19,098 bases of DNA from Selenomonadales bacterium. GTDB lineage: Bacteria; Bacillota; Negativicutes; RGIG982. Under the pieces are notes generated by a model, which was not told the origin of the DNA, ran no database searches, and saw only the letters and a program-made list of their open reading frames with translations. The translations under genes were made by a program, and so were the position numbers. The stretch is taken from NCBI GenBank assembly GCA_017390595.1, contig JAFPBC010000046.1:1-19098 (forward strand). The letters run 5' to 3'. Of this stretch, positions 15,259 to 19,098 are shown piece after piece (the first letter of the stretch is position 1; every line of letters begins with the position of its first letter).

Positions 15259-15611
15259 CGATGGTCGTTAAACGCGGAGATATTTATTATGCGAACTTGA
15301 GCCCTGTGGTAGGCTCGGAGCAAGGCGGGCTTCGTCCCGTCCTCGTGATACAAAATGATATCGGGAATAAATATAGTCCGACCGTGATCGTTGCCGCAAT
15401 CACATCCCAGATCGAAAAGGCCAAACTGCCCACCCATGTAGAACTCATGGCAGGGGAAGGCAGTCTGGAAAGAGATTCTGTGATATTGTTAGAGCAGATC
15501 AGAACCATTGATAAACGTCGTTTAAAACAAAAGATAACACACTTGGATGAAGAAGCTATGGCACGCGTGAATCAAGGGACAAAAGTCAGCTTGGGCTTGA
15601 CGTCCTTTTAG
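15255..15611 (+). CDS. mazF: mRNA interferase EndoA/MazF toxin
   Basis: MazF-type ribonuclease that cuts single-stranded RNA at short sites (UACAU for the B. subtilis homologue EndoA; specificity here is inferred only). The 118-residue product contains the family landmarks KRGDIYYANLSPVVGSEQGG, RPVLVIQNDIGN, ITSQIEKAKLPTHVE and ERDSVILLEQIRTIDK, nearly identical to EndoA, including the catalytic arginine and threonine in their usual settings. The first ATG (15255) overlaps the antitoxin stop; the ATG at 15261 would give the family's MVVKRGD start. It is a chromosomal, housekeeping-type toxin-antitoxin pair and shows no mobile-element signs. Confidence 0.95.
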   Translation: MTMVVKRGDIYYANLSPVVGSEQGGLRPVLVIQNDIGNKYSPTVIVAAITSQIEKAKLPTHVELMAGEGSLERDSVILLEQIRTIDKRRLKQKITHLDEEAMARVNQGTKVSLGLTSF

Positions 15612-15638
15612 ATACACATTGGAGGAATCGACGCAGAA

Positions 15639-16517
15639 ATGAAACGAAACGCAGTTTATCGGATATTGGTCGCTATCTTGGCGATCGCATTATTCGCTGT
15701 CGGTGGTTGTTCCTTTTTGGAACCGACGACAGCACCGCAAAAAGATGGCTTGACGATAAAAGTGCTCGATGTCGGGCAAGGGGATGCCATCTTAGTGCGC
15801 AGTAAAGAAAAGACGATCTTGATCGATACGAGTGATATCGACGAACGGGAACAGCTCGTTCGTCAGCTTCAAAAAGAGAACGTCAAAAAAATCGACGCTT
15901 TGATGATCACTCATCCGCACGCGGATCATATCGGAGGCTTCGCCGAAGTGGCGAAACGCTGTGATATCGGACAGATCTACGATAGCGGTAAAACGACTAC
16001 GACAGCAGTATATAAAGATTACTTAAAGACGATCAAAAAGAAAAATATACCGTTCCATGTCGTTAAGCAAGGCGAGACGCTCGACTTTGGTGACGGTGTC
16101 CGTTTCGAGGTGCTCGGACCGCCGAAACTCAAGGGCGATGACGATAACCTCAACAATGCGTCTATCGTCGGACGACTGGTATACGGTGATTTCGCGATGA
16201 TGTTTACGGGCGATACGGAAAGTGCCGCCGAAAAAGCCATCGTGAAAAAGTACGGCAAGCAGATGAAGTCTGATGTGCTCAAAGCATCGCACCACGGAAG
16301 CAAGACTTCGTCTTCCAACGTATTTTTGAAAGCAGTCACACCGAAAACGGTTTTGATATCGGTCGGTGCAGGCAATGACTATGGTCATCCGCACCAAAAC
16401 ATCATGAAACGATATCAAAAACAAGGCTATGACATCTATCGCACCGACCGTGACGGTACGATCACAGTCCATAGCGACGGAAGATCGTATACGGTCAAAA
16501 AGGAGACTGCAAAATGA
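15639..16517 (+). CDS. ComEC/Rec2-like metallo-beta-lactamase domain lipoprotein
   Basis: This 292-residue protein has a lipoprotein signal peptide: a basic start, a hydrophobic stretch (about 7-22) and a lipobox ending in C24 (AVGGC). The rest is a metallo-beta-lactamase fold like the extracellular domain of competence protein ComEC, seen in many Firmicutes as a stand-alone protein. The metal-binding motif THPHADHIGG spans residues 91-100 (H92, H94, D96, H97), with DVGQGDA near the start of the fold, FTGDTE, and KASHHGSKTS further on. This suggests an exported metal-dependent hydrolase, perhaps a nuclease (inference). The ribosome site GGAGG is 13 bases before the ATG. The gene follows mazF by 27 bases and overlaps the DUF3006 gene with ATGA. 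Confidence 0.85.
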   Translation: MKRNAVYRILVAILAIALFAVGGCSFLEPTTAPQKDGLTIKVLDVGQGDAILVRSKEKTILIDTSDIDEREQLVRQLQKENVKKIDALMITHPHADHIGGFAEVAKRCDIGQIYDSGKTTTTAVYKDYLKTIKKKNIPFHVVKQGETLDFGDGVRFEVLGPPKLKGDDDNLNNASIVGRLVYGDFAMMFTGDTESAAEKAIVKKYGKQMKSDVLKASHHGSKTSSSNVFLKAVTPKTVLISVGAGNDYGHPHQNIMKRYQKQGYDIYRTDRDGTITVHSDGRSYTVKKETAK

Positions 16518-16726
16518 AGATAACAGCGGTAGTCGATCGATTCGAAGGAGATAAGGCGGTACTTCTCCTTGCGGACGAAACGAAACAAACAGTATTTCCG
16601 CGCGTATGTCTGCCGCCCGAAGCGAAAGAAGGCGATCATCTTACGGTCACGATCGAGATGGACAAAGCGCGCACGCAAGAGGCACAGGCAGAAGCCGACA
16701 GTCTTTTGGCGGAATTGATGAAGTAG
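16514..16726 (+). CDS. DUF3006 domain protein
   Basis: This small, 70-residue protein matches DUF3006, starting with the typical AVVDRFEGDKAVLLL and followed by a PEAKEGDHL segment and an acidic, helical C-terminus. Its function is unknown. The start overlaps the MBL lipoprotein stop (ATGA) with an AGGAG site inside that gene, so the two are translationally coupled. DUF3006 proteins often sit beside ComEC-like MBL genes in Firmicutes, which suggests a shared role but proves none. No signal peptide is visible, so it is probably cytoplasmic. Confidence 0.85.
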   Translation: MKITAVVDRFEGDKAVLLLADETKQTVFPRVCLPPEAKEGDHLTVTIEMDKARTQEAQAEADSLLAELMK

Positions 16727-16737
16727 TACGCAGCAAG

Positions 16738-16766
16738 AAGAAAGCGGCCGTGGGCTGCTTTCTTTT
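16738..16766 (+). terminator. Hairpin between DUF3006 and amidase genes, weak terminator
   Basis: A 12-bp stem with one G:T pair (16738-16749 with 16753-16764, arm AAGAAAGCGGCC) has a tight 3-base loop and only a broken T-tract. The amidase ribosome site AAAGG begins ten bases later, leaving no room for a promoter, so the amidase may rely on readthrough. Confidence 0.7.
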
Positions 16767-16788
16767 GTCATAGAAAGGTTGACGAAAC

Positions 16789-17802
16789 ATGAAAAAACGA
16801 ATCATGCCGATCATTATGATGCTGATCGGTATACTGTTTGCTTGTGCGGTCACGCATGCGGCCGCAGTCGAAAAAACGGAATATACGGTGCGTGAAGGCA
16901 CGAATAGTGCTGTGGTGAATGTCATGATAACGTTTGACAGCAAGATAACGGAAGTCGTGCCTTGCGTCGTCGGTGCGACGGAATCGCAGCTGCGCGTGCT
17001 CTTAAACGGCGCGCACGTCGTCGATGTATCGAGAAACAGCCTTGATGGCAAGTATGCCAAAGAGATCATCTTCCAGCCTGCGGGCAAGACATTCGCGGAA
17101 GCTGTCATCAACTGTACGAAATCGATGCGTATCGCAGAATGTCGCGGCGAGATAAGAACGCAGACGGATGGGAAAAGCATCGTTATCTTGACGATGTCGC
17201 TGGCATCTCATGGAGACGGCAGTGGTGGAATAAAAGGCAAGACGATCATTCTTGACGCGGGTCATGGCGGCTCGGATTGCGGTGCGATCGGACCGAGCGG
17301 TGTTTATGAAAAAGACATCACGCTCGCCGTTGCCAAAGAGCTTCAAAAACAGCTCATCACAGAAGGCGCCAACGTGCTGATGACGCGCACGACCGACCGT
17401 GATGTCAGCCATCGAGAAGGTGCGTCTGTCGGCGTAGAACTTGGCGACCGTGTCGTCGTTGCCGAAGAACTGCAGGCAGACGTATTCGTCTCCATTCATC
17501 TCAATTCGTTTACCTCGCCCGATATCGGCGGGGTAGAAACGTACTATTATCAAGGCTCGCAAGAGGGAGAACGACTGGCGTATGCCGTACAGAAAAGTCT
17601 GATGGATCAATTCGACTTGAAGGATAGAGGCGTCAAAACGGCGAACTTCTATCTATTGAGGAATAGTTCGATGCCGTCTATCTTGACAGAGCTGGCGTTC
17701 ATCTCCAATCCGAGAGAAGAGCAGCTTTTGATATCATCCAATGCACAGGCACTTTTTGCACAAGCGATCTTGACGGGATTGAAACAATATTTCTCCGCGT
17801 AA
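16789..17802 (+). CDS. N-acetylmuramoyl-L-alanine amidase with N-terminal AMIN-like region
   Basis: This secreted amidase cleaves the bond between muramic acid and the stem peptide of peptidoglycan. A signal peptide (about 1-26, ending in HAAA) is followed by a beta-rich AMIN-like region (about 30-145). The C-terminal Amidase_3 domain holds all four key residues: H159 (DAGHGG), E174 (YEKDI), H237 (SIHLNSF) and E301 (LTELAF). It also has the family's usual ILDAGHGG and GVETYYY segments. The length (337) fits. AAAGG at 16774-16778 is a modest ribosome site. The GerMN gene follows 12 bases later, in a likely two-gene unit. Confidence 0.9.
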   Translation: MKKRIMPIIMMLIGILFACAVTHAAAVEKTEYTVREGTNSAVVNVMITFDSKITEVVPCVVGATESQLRVLLNGAHVVDVSRNSLDGKYAKEIIFQPAGKTFAEAVINCTKSMRIAECRGEIRTQTDGKSIVILTMSLASHGDGSGGIKGKTIILDAGHGGSDCGAIGPSGVYEKDITLAVAKELQKQLITEGANVLMTRTTDRDVSHREGASVGVELGDRVVVAEELQADVFVSIHLNSFTSPDIGGVETYYYQGSQEGERLAYAVQKSLMDQFDLKDRGVKTANFYLLRNSSMPSILTELAFISNPREEQLLISSNAQALFAQAILTGLKQYFSA

Positions 17803-17814
17803 GGAGGTCATCAT

Positions 17815-18411
17815 ATGAAATGGATATTGCGATTGGGTCTGCTTGCGGTATTGGCATTTGCTGTCGTCATCGGCGGTAGTTATTATCACGACATCAAAGA
17901 TGTCATCGGTGACCGCATCTCGATCTCGCTCGATAAGGAGCGGGCTGAGCAACGACCGCGTACGGCAGACGATGTCTATCGAAGCGAACAGTCGAAAGAT
18001 GAACGAAACGTGACAGTCTATCGTGCGTCTTCTGATGGACAAGCGCTTGTCGGCGAGGTATATACGGTAGCCAAAACGGATGAAACGATCGCACAGGCGC
18101 TGGGGCTTCTTCTGTCGGAACCGTCCGACAGCAATAATTGGTCAACGATACCCGATGGGACGAAAGTGCGTTCGATACATTTTGCCAACGGTATCGCACG
18201 CGTTGATTTTTCATCCGAGATCGTGAAGAACTTCCGCGGTGGATCGGCAGGCGAGCTCTTGATGGTCGGCTCCATCGTCAATACGCTGACTGAGATCCAT
18301 GGCGTGGAAAAAGTCCGTATCATGGTCAATGGCAAGCAAGTCAAAACGATCGGCGGTCATGTAGACTTATCCGAACCGCTCGGAAGAATGGAAGATCTGT
18401 TGAAAAAATAA
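17815..18411 (+). CDS. GerMN domain membrane-anchored protein
   Basis: This 198-residue protein has one N-terminal hydrophobic segment (about 3-21) without a lipobox cysteine. It is probably a membrane anchor or uncleaved signal. Its C-terminal half (about 85-180) is a GerMN domain, with the segment IPDGTKVRSIHF, the strand GIARVDFSSEI, and IVNTLTEI in the helix, all typical. GerM-type proteins localise at the septum or spore envelope of sporulating bacteria; similar domains occur in non-spore-formers. A near-ideal Shine-Dalgarno (AAGGAGGT, 17802-17809) overlaps the stop codon of the amidase. The pairing with an amidase suggests cell-wall assembly (inference). Confidence 0.85.
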   Translation: MKWILRLGLLAVLAFAVVIGGSYYHDIKDVIGDRISISLDKERAEQRPRTADDVYRSEQSKDERNVTVYRASSDGQALVGEVYTVAKTDETIAQALGLLLSEPSDSNNWSTIPDGTKVRSIHFANGIARVDFSSEIVKNFRGGSAGELLMVGSIVNTLTEIHGVEKVRIMVNGKQVKTIGGHVDLSEPLGRMEDLLKK

Positions 18412-18440
18412 TTGTATTTTAATGGTAACCTTGTTATAAT
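18412..18440 (+). promoter_or_regulatory. Promoter of the thiC transcript
   Basis: TTGTAT (18412-18417) and TATAAT (18435-18440) are separated by 17 bases. They start directly after the GerMN stop codon and about 20 bases before the riboswitch, as needed for a TPP-controlled transcript. Confidence 0.78.
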
Positions 18441-18462
18441 GAAAGCGAATTGAATAGTCAAA

Positions 18463-18553
18463 CCACTAGGGGTGCACCACAGTGCTGAGAGGTCGTATAT
18501 ACGATAAACCCTTAGAACCTGAATTTCCGGATAATACCGGCGTAGGGAAGTGG
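18463..18553 (+). promoter_or_regulatory. TPP (thiamine pyrophosphate) riboswitch, THI element
   Basis: The conserved TPP aptamer elements occur in order: a CCAC start (18463-18466) that closes with GTGG (18550-18553), then AGGGGTGC, then CTGAGAGG (18485-18492). These are followed by ACCCTTAGAACCTGA (about 18508-18522), and CCGG with its inverted partner CCGG and CGTAGGGAAG (18527-18550). It is upstream of thiC, the usual target. High thiamine pyrophosphate is expected to shut thiC expression through the downstream terminator. Confidence 0.96.
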
Positions 18554-18573
18554 ACTTGCATCTAAAAGACGAG

Positions 18574-18609
18574 CTGCTTATCTATGGTTGGATAAGCAGT
18601 TTTTGTTTT
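18574..18609 (+). terminator. Riboswitch-controlled intrinsic terminator upstream of thiC
   Basis: A 10-bp stem (18574-18583 with 18590-18599, arm CTGCTTATCT) with one G:T pair and a T-tract follows the aptamer by 20 bases and precedes thiC by about 30. A GGATAA hexamer inside the aptamer (18529-18534) also occurs in the right arm of the terminator and could compete for the left arm; this is a hypothesis. Confidence 0.82.
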
Positions 18610-18641
18610 GCAATAGTGGTGACATGACAGGAGGAAAAAAC

Positions 18642-19098
18642 ATGGCAACACAAATGAGTATGGCAAGACAAGGAAAGATCACAGACCAAATGGCGATCGT
18701 TGCCGAGCAGGAGGGATTATCTGCCGAGTTGATCCGCGAGCGCGTCGCGGAAGGCACGGTGTCCATCTGTGCGAACATCAATCACACCGCGCTTATTCCG
18801 CGTGGTGTCGGCAAAGGCTTGTCGACGAAAACAAATGCGAATATCGGCACGTCGAGCGCATTCCCCGATATTGCACCCGAACTCGAAAAACTCGATGCCG
18901 CTATCAAAGCAGGTGCCGATGCCGTCATGGACTTGAGCACAGGCGACAATATCGACGCAACGCGTAAAGCCATCATCGAACGGTCAAGCATCATCGTCGG
19001 CACGGTACCTATTTATCAAGCGACAGTCGACGCGATAAAAAATCGCGGTGCCGTCGTTGATATGACAGCGGACGATATGCTCCATGTCATCGAACAGC
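18642..19098 (+). CDS. thiC: Phosphomethylpyrimidine synthase ThiC, N-terminal part (runs off window end)
   Basis: ThiC converts aminoimidazole ribotide to hydroxymethylpyrimidine phosphate for thiamine synthesis, using a radical SAM mechanism. About 152 codons are seen, and the frame continues beyond the window. The N-terminus has the ThiC pattern: TQMSMARQGKIT, then the conserved NINHTALIPRGVGKGLSTKT region and NANIGTS, DAVMDLSTG, and VGTVPIYQA. The ATG at 18642 follows AGGAGG (18629-18634). The C-terminal cluster cysteines lie outside the window. It is under the TPP riboswitch and its terminator. Confidence 0.96.
   Translation, partial: MATQMSMARQGKITDQMAIVAEQEGLSAELIRERVAEGTVSICANINHTALIPRGVGKGLSTKTNANIGTSSAFPDIAPELEKLDAAIKAGADAVMDLSTGDNIDATRKAIIERSSIIVGTVPIYQATVDAIKNRGAVVDMTADDMLHVIEQ

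Noticed and set aside
1..19098. CRISPR arrays, tRNA/rRNA genes, insertion sequences or phage genes
   Set aside because: No repeat-spacer series, cloverleaf, rRNA motif, transposase or integrase sequence was recognised; this was by eye only.

Overview
The window looks like chromosome of a strictly anaerobic, low-to-mid-GC Firmicute, most likely a member of the Negativicutes (Selenomonas/Megasphaera relatives). This is inferred, not proven. The clues are a class III anaerobic ribonucleotide reductase, a 'reverse' rubrerythrin with a DUF1540 partner, a desulforedoxin-type protein, an [FeFe]-hydrogenase maturase (HydE), a very large 2-hydroxyacyl-CoA-dehydratase/activase fusion, an EndoAI/EndoA-type mazEF pair and a GerMN-domain protein. 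No rRNA, tRNA, CRISPR array, insertion sequence or phage gene is visible.

Layout. 1-1364: the 3' end of nrdD, a hairpin, then nrdG (anaerobic dNTP synthesis). 1399-2410, minus strand: azlC-azlD, an overlapping branched-chain amino acid exporter pair facing nrdG across a shared terminator. 2712-3584: reverse rubrerythrin plus a double DUF1540 protein, probably a two-gene oxidative-stress operon. 3694-4197: a family 6 hypoxanthine-DNA glycosylase preceded by a perfect palindrome. 4222-5013, minus strand: a TtcA-like tRNA thiolase. 5211-6848: a CBS/DRTGG-regulated manganese pyrophosphatase. 6950-7297: a desulfoferrodoxin-like protein whose superoxide-reductase centre appears lost. 7530-11747: the 1405-residue dehydratase activase fusion with its own promoter and terminator. 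11865-14937: hydE, acpS and nnr. 14983-16726: mazE-mazF, a ComEC-like metallo-beta-lactamase lipoprotein and a DUF3006 protein, mostly joined by ATGA overlaps. 16789-18411: an N-acetylmuramoyl-L-alanine amidase and a GerMN lipoprotein/membrane protein. 18412-19098: promoter, TPP riboswitch, terminator and the start of thiC.

How they fit together. Most genes serve oxygen-free metabolism and protection of oxygen-sensitive enzymes: glycyl-radical RNR and its activase, peroxide removal by reverse rubrerythrin, H-cluster assembly, and ATP-driven low-potential electron transfer by the activase fusion. Others are housekeeping: carrier-protein activation, repair of damaged NAD(P)H, wall turnover and thiamine synthesis. 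Intrinsic terminators close almost every unit. Two of the hairpins (nrdD/nrdG and DUF3006/amidase) have short T-tracts and sit directly before the next ribosome binding site, so they look like partial attenuators rather than hard ends.

No convincing wholly new multi-gene system was found. The items most worth pursuing are the 1405-residue activase fusion with its cysteine inventory, the degenerate superoxide-reductase homologue, the palindrome before the deoxyinosine glycosylase, and the coupled MBL lipoprotein/DUF3006 pair.
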